Positions 8,518 through 16,438 of a stretch of DNA of 38,005 nucleotides are shown in pieces; the stretch's first letter is position 1, and the number at the start of each line of letters is the position of its first letter. This DNA is from Thermincola sp. Its GTDB lineage: Bacteria; Bacillota; Thermincolia; Thermincolales; UBA2595. The notes beneath the pieces are model-generated. The model was not told the DNA's origin. It saw only the letters and a list, made by a program, of their open reading frames with translations, and made no database searches. A program made the position numbers and the translations under genes. Where the stretch lies: positions 1 to 38,005 of the forward strand of contig DYZU01000133.1 of the NCBI GenBank assembly GCA_022735835.1, read 5' to 3'.

Positions 8518-8868
8518 TTAATCATTTTGCTGAATTTCAACTATTTCGTCAATTACTTTTTTTATCTTTTGCTTAAATGCCTGGTTGTTTTCCAATTCGT
8601 CTATCAGGCTTAACACCTTTTCAAGTTTTTCCTTTTCTAATATGAATTTTTTGACCAGACCCAGTTTTTCTTCAAAACTCTCCAGAATCTTTTCCGCCCG
8701 CCGGATGATATCATGCACCGCCTGGCGGCTGACCCTGTATTCTTCGGCAATTTCGCCCAATGACAGGTCCTGGCCGTAATACAGCAGCAGTATTTCCTGC
8801 TGTCTGGCGGTCAGCAATTTCCCGTAGAAATCGAACAACATGGCCATGCGTTCAAATTTTTCTATCAT
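8518..8868 (-). CDS. ylxM: YlxM/p13-like helix-turn-helix protein (UPF0122)
   Basis: YlxM proteins are small winged-helix proteins encoded with ffh; in streptococci they modulate SRP GTPase activity. A helix-turn-helix lies at about residues 36-62 ([20 protein letters not shown]), preceded by [13 protein letters not shown], which resembles sigma region 4. A charged, probably coiled-coil tail follows (residues 70-116). It is the first gene after a consensus promoter, and AGGTGA lies 7 bases before the ATG. The ribosome site is flanked by a short inverted repeat. Confidence 0.92.
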   Translation of the reverse strand: MIEKFERMAMLFDFYGKLLTARQQEILLLYYGQDLSLGEIAEEYRVSRQAVHDIIRRAEKILESFEEKLGLVKKFILEKEKLEKVLSLIDELENNQAFKQKIKKVIDEIVEIQQND

Positions 8869-8883
8869 TCAGGCGTCACCTGC

Positions 8884-8907
8884 CTGTAAAGGTTATTTCC
8901 TTTACAG
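8884..8907 (-). promoter_or_regulatory. 24-base palindromic hairpin at the start of the ylxM leader
   Basis: Arms CTGTAAAGG and CCTTTACAG (9 bp, perfect) flank a 6-base centre just downstream of the ylxM -10 box. It is either a protein-binding operator or a 5'-end mRNA hairpin. The next bases form a weaker CAGGC/GCCTG stem whose loop holds the ribosome site, and the two stems share bases. Confidence 0.6.
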
Positions 8908-8911
8908 TAGA

Positions 8912-8940
8912 ATTGTAATAAAATCATGGCACTTTGTCAA
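8912..8940 (-). promoter_or_regulatory. Sigma-A promoter of the ylxM-ffh-rpsP operon
   Basis: On the minus strand TTGACA (8935-8940) and TACAAT (8912-8917) are 17 bases apart, a near-perfect vegetative promoter. It should drive ylxM through the methyltransferase gene, since no clear terminator interrupts that run. Confidence 0.85.
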
Positions 8941-8968
8941 CAATGCTTTGAGTCGACAATGCTTTTAG
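8937..8968. repeat. Two tandem 16-base repeats abutting the ylxM -35 box
   Basis: On the plus strand TCAACAATGCTTTGAG is followed directly by TCGACAATGCTTTTAG: two 16-base units with 14 matches. The first unit overlaps the -35 box of the ylxM promoter. A spacing of 16 bases (about 1.5 turns) leaves it open whether a protein binds here. Confidence 0.6.
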
Positions 8969-8973
8969 TCGAA

Positions 8974-9005
8974 ATAAAAAACGCGGATTATTTTAAAAAT
9001 CCGCG
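8974..9005 (-). terminator. Terminator of the mtnP-mtaD/Spo0E-like operon
   Basis: An 8-bp stem CGCGGATT/AATCCGCG (8982-8989 with 8998-9005) with an 8-base loop is followed on the minus strand by TTTTTTAT. This is a strong intrinsic terminator that separates the upstream operon from the ylxM promoter. Confidence 0.9.
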
Positions 9006-9013
9006 CTCATCCT

Positions 9014-9190
9014 TTAATGAAATTTTATGCGGCTCTGTCTTTTTTCTTCCTGCAAAACCTTATCTATGTATTCGTCAAGGTCCATTATCTTAACCAAAAT
9101 CTTAGCGCTGTCAGATGTTTTATTTTTCATCCAGCGGTCCACCAGAATATCTCTTTCAGCCTGCAGCACAGACAATCTCTTTCCCGCCAT
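9014..9190 (-). CDS. Small Spo0E-like protein (tentative)
   Basis: A 58-residue, highly charged, probably two-helix protein. The layout of a first helix (VLQAERDILVDRWM), a short turn and a second helix with MDLDEYIDKVLQ resembles Spo0E-type aspartyl phosphatases, whose core is an S-Q-E-L-D type motif; here the Ser/Gln are not conserved. Spo0E proteins dephosphorylate Spo0A and delay sporulation. The ATG at 9190 has GGGGAGG 8 bases upstream. A TGTCGAA sequence matching a Spo0A box lies 56 bases upstream (9246-9252). It is the last gene before a strong terminator. The function is uncertain. Confidence 0.5.
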   Translation of the reverse strand: MAGKRLSVLQAERDILVDRWMKNKTSDSAKILVKIMDLDEYIDKVLQEEKRQSRIKFH

Positions 9191-9245
9191 TGCCTTCACC
9201 TCCCCGGGTTTGACTTGTTAATGTGAAAACATTCACTTTGTTCTT

Positions 9246-9252
9246 TTCGACA
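9246..9252 (-). promoter_or_regulatory. Possible Spo0A box
   Basis: TGTCGAA on the minus strand is the core 0A-box heptamer. It lies in the AT-rich leader of the Spo0E-like gene. A heptamer is expected several times by chance in a window this size, so this is only suggestive. Confidence 0.3.
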
Positions 9253-9309
9253 TTTTTAAAATTTTTCCTTCTTTTTTTTCGGTAATAATGCAAATTTATT
9301 TTATAATTA

Positions 9310-10611
9310 TTACTTCTCTCCCACCAGCCTGCCGGCACATCTCTGGACATTGGCAAGTACTTCTTGTTCGTCTATAGTAATTACTTTTCTGTTTTTCATG
9401 ACGATTTTGCCGTCAATAATCACTGTATCGATATCGGATGACTGGGCGGCGTAAACGGTATGGGCAATTATATCATGCTTGGGATACAAATGAGGTTTTG
9501 TAAAATCAATAAGTATTATGTCGGCTTTATACCCAGGTTCAATCATTCCTATGTCAGCCAACCCCAGAACCATGCCCCCGTTCCTGGTAGCCATTTCCAG
9601 GGCCCGGTAAGAAGGAATGGTTGTCGGGTCACCGGTATTTACTTTATGCAACAGGGCCGCTGACCGCATTTCTTCCAGCATATCCAGGTTGTTGTTGCTG
9701 GCCGCTCCGTCCGTACCCAATCCAACGTTGACCCCTTCCGCCAATAACTGGGGTACGGGAGCTATTCCGCTGGCTAACTTCATGTTACTTTCAGGATTGT
9801 GAGCAACCCCGACCTTTTTCTCTTTTAAAATCCTGATGTCATTTTGGGTAAGGTGGACACAGTGGGCGCCCAGAACAGGAAAATCCAGCACCCCAAGGTC
9901 GTTGACGTACTCAATGGGCGTTTTCCCGTACTGTTTCCTGATATCCTCCACTTCTGCCCCTGTTTCGGCCAGGTGGATGTGGATTCCCACATTAAATTTT
10001 TCTGCCAGGGCCAGGACCTTTTTCAGGTATTCGGGCGGGCAGGTGTAAGGCGCATGCGGTCCCACCATGGTAGTTATGCGCCCGCCGGCCGAACCGTTCC
10101 ATTTTTGGATAAACCGTTCGGTTTCCTCCAAAGCCAGTTGAGCGGTCGGCGCCACTCCTATCATCCCCCTGGCCAGGCTGGCCCTGATTCCGCTTTTTTC
10201 TACCGCCCGGGCCGCTTCGTCCATGAAAAAGTACATATCGGCAAAAGTTGTGGTTCCTGATTTAATCATTTCCAGGATACACAGCATGGTGCCCCAGTAC
10301 ACGTCCTCTCCCGTCAGCCTGTCTTCCAGGGGCCAAATCCGCTGTTCCAGCCATTCCATCAGGGGCAGGTCGTCAGCGTAACTGCGCAGCAGGGTCATGG
10401 CGGCATGGGTGTGGCAGTTGACAAACCCCGGCATGGCCACCATGCCCCGGGCATCGATTTCCTCATCGGCGCCCCAGTTATCCGGGATTGTCCCTGCCTC
10501 TCCAACAAAAACTATTTTATTCCCCTCGACACCTATCTCACCGCCGTAAATCATTGCATCCGCCCCGGTCATGGGAACAACGGTGGCGCCCTTAATCGCT
10601 AATCTGCTCAT
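9310..10611 (-). CDS. mtaD: 5'-methylthioadenosine/S-adenosylhomocysteine deaminase
   Basis: A metal-dependent amidohydrolase that deaminates MTA, SAH and often 5'-deoxyadenosine to the inosine derivatives. The metal ligands are visible: HTH at residues 67-69, HIHLAET with His213 and Glu216, and Asp301 in GLGTDGAASNN. The CxHTHxxM and MEWLE segments are typical of MtaD rather than of plain cytosine or guanine deaminases. At 433 residues it is full length. AAGGAGG lies 7 bases before the ATG. It follows the aldolase by 15 bases and is the last enzyme of the salvage operon. The exact substrate preference cannot be read from sequence. Confidence 0.9.
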   Translation of the reverse strand: MSRLAIKGATVVPMTGADAMIYGGEIGVEGNKIVFVGEAGTIPDNWGADEEIDARGMVAMPGFVNCHTHAAMTLLRSYADDLPLMEWLEQRIWPLEDRLTGEDVYWGTMLCILEMIKSGTTTFADMYFFMDEAARAVEKSGIRASLARGMIGVAPTAQLALEETERFIQKWNGSAGGRITTMVGPHAPYTCPPEYLKKVLALAEKFNVGIHIHLAETGAEVEDIRKQYGKTPIEYVNDLGVLDFPVLGAHCVHLTQNDIRILKEKKVGVAHNPESNMKLASGIAPVPQLLAEGVNVGLGTDGAASNNNLDMLEEMRSAALLHKVNTGDPTTIPSYRALEMATRNGGMVLGLADIGMIEPGYKADIILIDFTKPHLYPKHDIIAHTVYAAQSSDIDTVIIDGKIVMKNRKVITIDEQEVLANVQRCAGRLVGEK

Positions 10612-10626
10612 CCTCCGGCCTCCTTC

Positions 10627-11217
10627 TTACCATTTATTATAATCTTTGTTTTTCTTTTCTTTTATATTGCCGTTCAGGGTCCTGGTCAAATAAATAATCT
10701 TACATATGTTCTCCAGGCTGGATGTCCACTGGTAAGCCTCTTCCAGCAACTGGCCGACGGCAAAACTGCCGTGTCCCCTGATCATGACTATTTTATATTC
10801 CTTTAAAAATTCCGGCAGGACCCGGGCCACCTCCGCGGAACCGACGGTGTGTTCAAACCCTATAACCGGAATCTTATGCAGCATGTACTGGCCCTCCGAA
10901 TCGAGGGGAATAATTTCGTCTTCCATCAGCGAGAGGGCAGTTGCGTACACCGGATGGGCATGAACAATGGCCAGGGCCGAAGTATTTTTGTATATCGACC
11001 GGTGGACTCCCACTTCTGTGGAAGCCAGGGTTATATGGCTGTCATTACTTTCCAATCCGGTCTCAATCAGATCGGATTCCTTCAGGTTGTGCAGCATCGA
11101 CCCCCTCCTGGTAATCACCAGCCTGTCTCCCAACCGCACGCTCATATTGCCGCTGTGCGAACTGTTTAACCCCTGCACAAACAGGTCGCGCCCTATTTGA
11201 CTGAACTGACTGTACAT
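10627..11217 (-). CDS. Class II aldolase, candidate (methylthio)ribulose-1-phosphate aldolase
   Basis: A zinc-dependent class II aldolase of the fuculose/ribulose phosphate type. Metal and catalytic residues align with the family: Glu68 in STEVGVHRSIY, His86 and His88 in HAHP, and His149 in RGHGSF. NSSHSGNMSVR near residues 18-28 is the phosphate-binding start. Related aldolases in the DHAP shunt split 5-(methylthio)ribulose-1-phosphate or 5-deoxyribulose-1-phosphate to dihydroxyacetone phosphate and an aldehyde. The neighbours mtnP and mtnA make that substrate, so I favour this role. The ATG directly follows the stop codon of the aldehyde oxidoreductase, with GGAGG inside the end of that gene. 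Fuculose- or rhamnulose-phosphate aldolase is the alternative; no such sugar genes are near. Confidence 0.82.
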   Translation of the reverse strand: MYSQFSQIGRDLFVQGLNSSHSGNMSVRLGDRLVITRRGSMLHNLKESDLIETGLESNDSHITLASTEVGVHRSIYKNTSALAIVHAHPVYATALSLMEDEIIPLDSEGQYMLHKIPVIGFEHTVGSAEVARVLPEFLKEYKIVMIRGHGSFAVGQLLEEAYQWTSSLENICKIIYLTRTLNGNIKEKKNKDYNKW

Positions 11218-12999
11218 TTACCCAACCTCCAGCCCAAGTTCTGACAGCTTCTTGGCCGTAGGAACCCCCTGAACGTCCCATCCTCTGAATCTGTAATAAT
11301 CCCTCAGCATCCTGTCCAGGTAAACAACATGCCCCTTGGACGGGCCGTGTTGCACAGGTTCTTTCAGGAGGCGTTCCGGTAAAGTGTCATCGGCGCTTGA
11401 AAAACCTTCCCGCAAGTTGTACATCCGTTCCAGGTTCCAGATTCTTTCCCCGACAGTATGCAGGTCCTGGGGCTGAAAATCAGCCCCTGTCACGGCAGAC
11501 AACAGCCGGGCAAAGTATTCTTCCGAAACGGTCAAACCCGTGAACCGGCAAATAATCAGAGAGTCCATAGCCGCGTTAAGGTTCTGATAAAAGATGGTCA
11601 GCCCGGCTTTCCCCTCGGTGGAAAACCTGTCCACCATTTTGGGGACGCCAAGGATTTCGGGACCAACCATATATGCCCGGAGGTGGCATCCGCCACGGTT
11701 TGAAGTGGCAAACCCGAGGCCCATGCCCTGAACCCCCCGGGGGTCATATGCCGGGAGTTCCAGCCCCTTGACCTGCATGGCAAACTGCTGGCCGCCATAT
11801 TTACGGGCAAAAGCCCGGGAGCCTTCGGCCAGTTCTTGGCCCAGTCCGCGCCGGTAGGCAATGTCTTCAATCAATGAAGACAGTTTGGCGGCATCGCCAA
11901 ATCTGATATCGGCATCAACCAGTTTTTTGGCGGCCATTTCCATGGCGCAGCCGATGGTGACCCCCACCGATATGGTGTCCAGACCCAGCCGGTTGCAGAG
12001 GTAATTGGCCTCAGCAACGGCTTCCAGGTCATTGATGCCGCACTGGGGGCCCAAAGCCCAGATGGATTCGTACTCCGGCCCTTCCCCGGAATCATTCTTG
12101 GTTTGCGTCAGCCTGGTGCATTTTATCGGACACCCGTAACAGCCTTTTTTCCCCACCAGTATTTTTTCGGCGACAGCTTCCCCCGATATATTCTCGGCAT
12201 CGGGAAACTGGGATTCCTGAAAATTAAATGACGGGAAGATGCCGCATTCGTTCATGAGGTTGACCAGAACAGGAGTGCCGAATTCGGGCAGGCCCTGGGA
12301 AGTGATGGGGTTGGCCTTTATCCACTTGTTGGTCTCATACAGAATAAAAGCCAGCTTTTCCGGATCGGCCGGACGGATCTTCTGCACCCCCTTGACCGCT
12401 ATGGCCTTGAGAAGTTTGGAGCCCATCACGGCGCCCAGACCGCCCCGGCCCAGGGCCCGTGTGTTATCGTTCATAATACAGGAAATCTTAACCCGGTTCT
12501 CACCGGCGGGACCGATACAGGCCACGCTGTATCCCCGCCCTTCGGCCCCGGTGACAGCCCCGGTGGTGTCAGGTACGTTCAGGCCCCAAAGCTTTTGGGC
12601 ATCTTTAAGCACAACTTCTTTTTCATTAATCAATATATATACGGGTTTGGCGGCCTTGCCTTCAATAATTAAGCCATCATAACCGGCCTTTTTTAAGCGT
12701 ACACCCCAAATACCGCCGGAATTCGAGTCAAAAACCGTCCCGGTAAGCGGTGATTTTGATGTTACCGTAAACCGGCCGGAGGTGGGAACTTGGGTACCGG
12801 TCAAAGGTCCCGTCAAAAAAATCAGCTTGTTTTCCGGGGCCAGGGGATCTGTCGGAGGACCTACTTCTTGCCAGAGAATGTGGCAGCCCAGTCCCCGGCC
12901 TCCTAAAAATCTGCTGTAACTGTCATGGCCGGGTTCTTCAATATTGATTTTTTGATCCGTAAGATTAATTCGCAGAATCCTGCCGGTCCACCCGTTCAT
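11218..12999 (-). CDS. aor: Aldehyde:ferredoxin oxidoreductase (tungstopterin family)
   Basis: AOR family enzymes oxidise aldehydes to acids with ferredoxin, using a bis-pterin tungsten or molybdenum site and one 4Fe-4S cluster. The cluster cysteines are C287-x2-C290-x3-C294 (GCYGCPIKC) plus a distal Cys484 (IICRFTGL). The N-terminal domain starts GWTGRILRINLT and contains FLGGRGLG and TSGRFTVTSKSPLTG. The pterin-binding region DPRGVQGMGLGFATSNRGG is present. At 593 residues it is close to the usual ~600. AAGGAG precedes the ATG. It lies between a MoaD-like gene and the class II aldolase, whose start codon abuts its stop. A link to aldehydes made by that aldolase is inferred. Confidence 0.93.
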   Translation of the reverse strand: MNGWTGRILRINLTDQKINIEEPGHDSYSRFLGGRGLGCHILWQEVGPPTDPLAPENKLIFLTGPLTGTQVPTSGRFTVTSKSPLTGTVFDSNSGGIWGVRLKKAGYDGLIIEGKAAKPVYILINEKEVVLKDAQKLWGLNVPDTTGAVTGAEGRGYSVACIGPAGENRVKISCIMNDNTRALGRGGLGAVMGSKLLKAIAVKGVQKIRPADPEKLAFILYETNKWIKANPITSQGLPEFGTPVLVNLMNECGIFPSFNFQESQFPDAENISGEAVAEKILVGKKGCYGCPIKCTRLTQTKNDSGEGPEYESIWALGPQCGINDLEAVAEANYLCNRLGLDTISVGVTIGCAMEMAAKKLVDADIRFGDAAKLSSLIEDIAYRRGLGQELAEGSRAFARKYGGQQFAMQVKGLELPAYDPRGVQGMGLGFATSNRGGCHLRAYMVGPEILGVPKMVDRFSTEGKAGLTIFYQNLNAAMDSLIICRFTGLTVSEEYFARLLSAVTGADFQPQDLHTVGERIWNLERMYNLREGFSSADDTLPERLLKEPVQHGPSKGHVVYLDRMLRDYYRFRGWDVQGVPTAKKLSELGLEVG

Positions 13000-13050
13000 C
13001 AGGCAAAAGCTCCTTTTCCGATTATTTCCGGTACTTTTTTGAGGTAAGAA

Positions 13051-13281
13051 TCAGCCGCCTCCTATCAGCGGAAAAACACTGACGGCGTCCCCGTCCCGGA
13101 GTTGATAATCGTGGTCGACCCTGACCCCGTTAACAAGCACAAGCGGGGCCTCCTCCAGAGGGACCCCTTTTTTTTGCAGCAGCTGACCGACTGTTAACGT
13201 TTCTTTTAGGTCAATTCTGGTTCGGTCACCTTTACTCTGATATTTTCGTAGGGAGGCGAACAGCTTGAGTTCAACCTGCAT
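13051..13281 (-). CDS. MoaD/ThiS-type sulfur carrier protein
   Basis: A 76-residue beta-grasp protein ending in Gly-Gly-Gly, the C-terminal tail that becomes a thiocarboxylate in MoaD and ThiS. It shows VELKLFASLRKY, a central VGQLLQKKGV helix, LVLVNGVRV and GDAVSVFPLIGGG. MoaD supplies the dithiolene sulfur of molybdopterin and tungstopterin, which fits its place 51 bases before the aldehyde oxidoreductase. No MoaE or activating enzyme is encoded in the window. Its ATG starts 1 base after the ahcY stop codon, so the two are probably translationally coupled. Confidence 0.88.
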   Translation of the reverse strand: MQVELKLFASLRKYQSKGDRTRIDLKETLTVGQLLQKKGVPLEEAPLVLVNGVRVDHDYQLRDGDAVSVFPLIGGG

Positions 13282-13282
13282 G

Positions 13283-14536
13283 TTATTCCCCGTGCTCCCA
13301 TCCGTATAAATACTCTTCCTGTTCCGGTGTCAAACGGTCTATCCCCATGCCAAGAGATTTCAGTTTTATTTCAGCCACTCTCTTGTCTATTTCCTCAGTA
13401 ACCCGGTAGACCCTCTTCTCCAGGTTCCTGCCGTTTTCTAACATGTGCCTGGCTGACAAAGCCTGGAGAGCAAATGACATATCCATGATCTCGGCCGGAT
13501 GGCCGTCTCCGGCCGCCAGGTTGACCAGTCTTCCCTCGGCCAGCAGGTACAGCTTTCTTCCGTCGGGCATGGCAAACTCTTCAATGTTCTGCCTGACAAC
13601 CCGGCTGCCTGCAGAGCTCTCTTTCAGTTCGGGTTTATTGATTTCCACGTCAAAGTGCCCGGCATTGGCCAGGAGCGCTCCGTTTTTCATTTTTGCGTAA
13701 TGCCTGCCTCTGATAACATCCTTACACCCGGTAACCGTAATGAATACATCACCCAGCCCAGCCGCTTCATCCATGCTCATGACACGGAATCCGTCCATAT
13801 GGGCTTCGATGGCCTTGATGGGGTCAATTTCGGTAATAATGACTCTGGCGCCCAAACCCCTGGCCTTCATGGCGATTCCCTTGCCGCACCAGCCGTATCC
13901 GGCCACAACCACAGTCTTCCCGGCAACTATCAGGTTGGTGGTTCTCATGATACCCGTCCAGACTGACTCCCCGGTACCATACCGGTTATCAAACAGGTAT
14001 TTACAGAAGGCATCATTTACGGCCATCATGGGAAACTTCAGGAGCCCCGCCTTTTCCATGGCTTTTAAGCGCATAACTCCGGTTGTGGTCTCCTCGCAAC
14101 CGCCGATAACCTGGCCGGCCAGATGGCTGCACTCATTATGCAGGAGGTTAACCAGGTCTCCCCCGTCATCAATCACAATTTCCGGTTTGGTTTCCAGGAC
14201 TTTGACCAGGTGCTCCTTATATTCCTCCGCAGTTGCATTATACCACGCAAAAACCTTTATCCCGTCATCAAGAAGAGCGGCGGCCACGTCATCCTGGGTC
14301 GAGAGAGGGTTGCTCCCGGTGATAGCCACCTCAGCGCCGCCTGCCTTTAAGACTTTGGCCAGATAGGCGGTTTTGGCTTCCAGATGGATGCTGACCGCAA
14401 TTTTTACCCCCTGAAAGGGTTTGGTTTCTTCGAATTCCCTGCGAATTTCGTTTAACACGGGCATGTGTTCCTTAACCCAGTCAATCTTCAGCCTGCCTGA
14501 AGGCGCAAGACCGATGTCCCTGACGATATAGTCCAT
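13283..14536 (-). CDS. ahcY: Adenosylhomocysteinase (S-adenosylhomocysteine hydrolase)
   Basis: AhcY reversibly splits S-adenosylhomocysteine to adenosine and homocysteine with a tightly bound NAD. Family signatures are visible: [27 protein letters not shown], the active-site region [12 protein letters not shown], the NAD-binding loop [12 protein letters not shown] and NAGHFDVEI. The length of 417 residues suits the shorter prokaryotic form that lacks the ~40-residue insert. The ATG at 14536 has AAAGGAGG 8 bases upstream; longer in-frame extensions overlap mtnA and do not match the family. It lies 19 bases after mtnA. Confidence 0.95.
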   Translation of the reverse strand: MDYIVRDIGLAPSGRLKIDWVKEHMPVLNEIRREFEETKPFQGVKIAVSIHLEAKTAYLAKVLKAGGAEVAITGSNPLSTQDDVAAALLDDGIKVFAWYNATAEEYKEHLVKVLETKPEIVIDDGGDLVNLLHNECSHLAGQVIGGCEETTTGVMRLKAMEKAGLLKFPMMAVNDAFCKYLFDNRYGTGESVWTGIMRTTNLIVAGKTVVVAGYGWCGKGIAMKARGLGARVIITEIDPIKAIEAHMDGFRVMSMDEAAGLGDVFITVTGCKDVIRGRHYAKMKNGALLANAGHFDVEINKPELKESSAGSRVVRQNIEEFAMPDGRKLYLLAEGRLVNLAAGDGHPAEIMDMSFALQALSARHMLENGRNLEKRVYRVTEEIDKRVAEIKLKSLGMGIDRLTPEQEEYLYGWEHGE

Positions 14537-14555
14537 GGTGAAACCCTCCTTTAAC

Positions 14556-15584
14556 TTAAAACAATGCTCGCAGGCTCTCCTCATAGGGTGGCCTGACAAT
14601 GCCCCGGTCGGTGATGATTGCCGTTACCAGATAATTTGGCGTGACATCAAAGGCCGGGTTAAATACCCTGACCCCTCTGGGGGCTATCTCCTGCCCGCCG
14701 ATGGTGGTTATTTCCACCGATTCTCGCTCCTCTATCGGGATTTCATCACCCGCAGCAAGAGTCATGTCGATGGTTGAGACAGGAGCGGCCACATAAAACG
14801 GAATGCCGTGTTCCTTGCATAAAACGGCTACGGTATATGTCCCTATTTTATTGGCCACATCCCCGTTGCCGGTGATCCGGTCAGCCCCCACAACGGCCAG
14901 GTCGATGCGGCCTTTTTTCATCAGGTATCCCGCCATGCTGTCGGTAATCAATGTCACCGGGATTTTATCCTGCATCAATTCCCAGGCGGTCAGGCGCGCT
15001 CCCTGCAGCAGCGGGCGTGTCTCGTCGGCGAAGACCTGGATCTGCTTGCCTGCTTCATGGGCAGCCCTGATCACGCCGAGAGCGGTTCCATATCCTGCCG
15101 TCGCCAGGGCTCCGGCATTGCAGTGGGTCAATATGCCGGCCCGCCGGGGAACAAGTGAATTGCCGTATTCGCCTATCTTCCGGTTCATCTCAAGGTCTTC
15201 CTGTAATATTTTATGGGCTTCCTGCAGCAGTAGTTCTTTTAGTTCCGAAACATCATCGGAGTGGGTGTCATAAACAACCTTCATCATTCTCTTCAGAGCC
15301 CAGAAAAGGTTGACCGCGGTAGGCCTGGTGGACCCCAGCAGTTCCGAAATCTTTTGGAGGCTCTCAATAAACGACTCCTTGTCTGTACTGTTGTCCTGAA
15401 CAGCTCCCAGAGCCAGGCCGTAAGCGGCTGCGGCCCCAATGGCAGGCGCTCCCCTGACCTTCATGGTTTTTATAGCTTCTGCCACTTCCTCCGGTTTTTT
15501 GCACCTGACGTATCTTACCTCTGCCGGCAGCCTGGTCTGGTCCAGCAAAACAAGGCAGCCGTTGTACCAATCCATAGTTTTCAT
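14556..15584 (-). CDS. mtnA: S-methyl-5-thioribose-1-phosphate isomerase
   Basis: MtnA converts methylthioribose-1-phosphate to methylthioribulose-1-phosphate, and in some organisms 5-deoxyribose-1-phosphate likewise. The catalytic Cys155 is in [12 protein letters not shown] and Asp235 in [30 protein letters not shown] near residue 44 and the [17 protein letters not shown] phosphate-binding loop are also typical. The start is the ATG at 15584 with AAGGTG 6 bases upstream; a GTG at 15593 would overlap that site. The eIF2B-like fold and 342 residues are standard. It follows mtnP by 42 bases. Confidence 0.95.
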   Translation of the reverse strand: MKTMDWYNGCLVLLDQTRLPAEVRYVRCKKPEEVAEAIKTMKVRGAPAIGAAAAYGLALGAVQDNSTDKESFIESLQKISELLGSTRPTAVNLFWALKRMMKVVYDTHSDDVSELKELLLQEAHKILQEDLEMNRKIGEYGNSLVPRRAGILTHCNAGALATAGYGTALGVIRAAHEAGKQIQVFADETRPLLQGARLTAWELMQDKIPVTLITDSMAGYLMKKGRIDLAVVGADRITGNGDVANKIGTYTVAVLCKEHGIPFYVAAPVSTIDMTLAAGDEIPIEERESVEITTIGGQEIAPRGVRVFNPAFDVTPNYLVTAIITDRGIVRPPYEESLRALF

Positions 15585-15626
15585 CACAAACACCTTTTTG
15601 CTAAATATTTACGAGATATATTTCCC

Positions 15627-16418
15627 CTACCCCAGGGAACCGAGCTCTTCCAGGGCACACTGGCACTCGCAGTTTCGTTCCGGCGGCATAATTTCGATGG
15701 TTTTGACAAGCAGCTTCTTCAGGTTTTCATTATTCTTTCTCATGGCTTCCAAAACTTCCGCATGGGTCAAGGGCGTGGGGGATATCCCGGCAGCAAAATT
15801 GGTGACCATGGCGATGGTCGCGTAACAAATCTCCGCTTCACGGGCCAGTACCACCTCGGGAACACTGGTCATCCCCACCAGGTCTCCCCCCAGGGAACTG
15901 TACATTTTGATTTCCGCAGGGGTTTCAAAACGGGGGCCCTCGGTGCATACATATGTCCCTTTAGTCTTCAGAGGCATACCTAATATTTTGGCTGCTTCCA
16001 TAATCACTTTCCTTAATTCGGGGCAGTAAGGGTTAGTCATGTCTATATGAACAACACCCTTTTCCCCTTCCTCATAAAAGGTTTGGACCCTGTTTCGTGT
16101 AAAATCGATAAACTGGTCCACCAGGATAAATTCGCCCGGCCTCATTTCCAGGTTCAGGGAACCGACAGCCCCGGTGGCCAGAATTCTGACCACCCCCAGT
16201 TTCTTCAGGGCCATGATGTTGCCCCTGTAATTCACCTTATGGGGTGGGACCGCGTGGTCCTCTCCGTGCCTGGGCAGAAAGGCCACCGGTATCCCGTTGT
16301 ATTCCCCGGTTTTTACCTTAATCAGGCCAAAATCTGTTCTCACGTTTTCTTCGGAAACAGATGACAAAATTTTCGGGTCATAAAGCCCTGTCCCGCCGAT
16401 TATTCCTATTTTAATCAT
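15627..16418 (-). CDS. mtnP: MTAP-family nucleoside phosphorylase, probably 6-oxopurine (methylthioinosine) type
   Basis: Trimeric MTA phosphorylase family: [11 protein letters not shown] at the start, [19 protein letters not shown] for phosphate and sugar binding, [13 protein letters not shown], and [19 protein letters not shown]. The key base-contact position is Asn207 in VTNFAAG. It sits 24 residues after Met183, exactly where human MTAP has Asp220 (adenine) and human PNP has Asn243 (6-oxopurines). With mtaD in the same operon, this suggests phosphorolysis of methylthioinosine or 5'-deoxyinosine to hypoxanthine and the sugar-1-phosphate. The ATG at 16418 is 20 bases after ftsY, with GGGGG 7 bases upstream. 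A general purine nucleoside phosphorylase is the alternative. Confidence 0.88.
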   Translation of the reverse strand: MIKIGIIGGTGLYDPKILSSVSEENVRTDFGLIKVKTGEYNGIPVAFLPRHGEDHAVPPHKVNYRGNIMALKKLGVVRILATGAVGSLNLEMRPGEFILVDQFIDFTRNRVQTFYEEGEKGVVHIDMTNPYCPELRKVIMEAAKILGMPLKTKGTYVCTEGPRFETPAEIKMYSSLGGDLVGMTSVPEVVLAREAEICYATIAMVTNFAAGISPTPLTHAEVLEAMRKNNENLKKLLVKTIEIMPPERNCECQCALEELGSLG

Positions 16419-16438
16419 TTTTCTACCCCCGATACACG

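Noticed and set aside
16419-16438. SAM or SAH riboswitch before the salvage genes
   Set aside because: mtnP begins only 20 bases after ftsY, and the other gaps in the operon are 52 bases or less, too short for these riboswitches.
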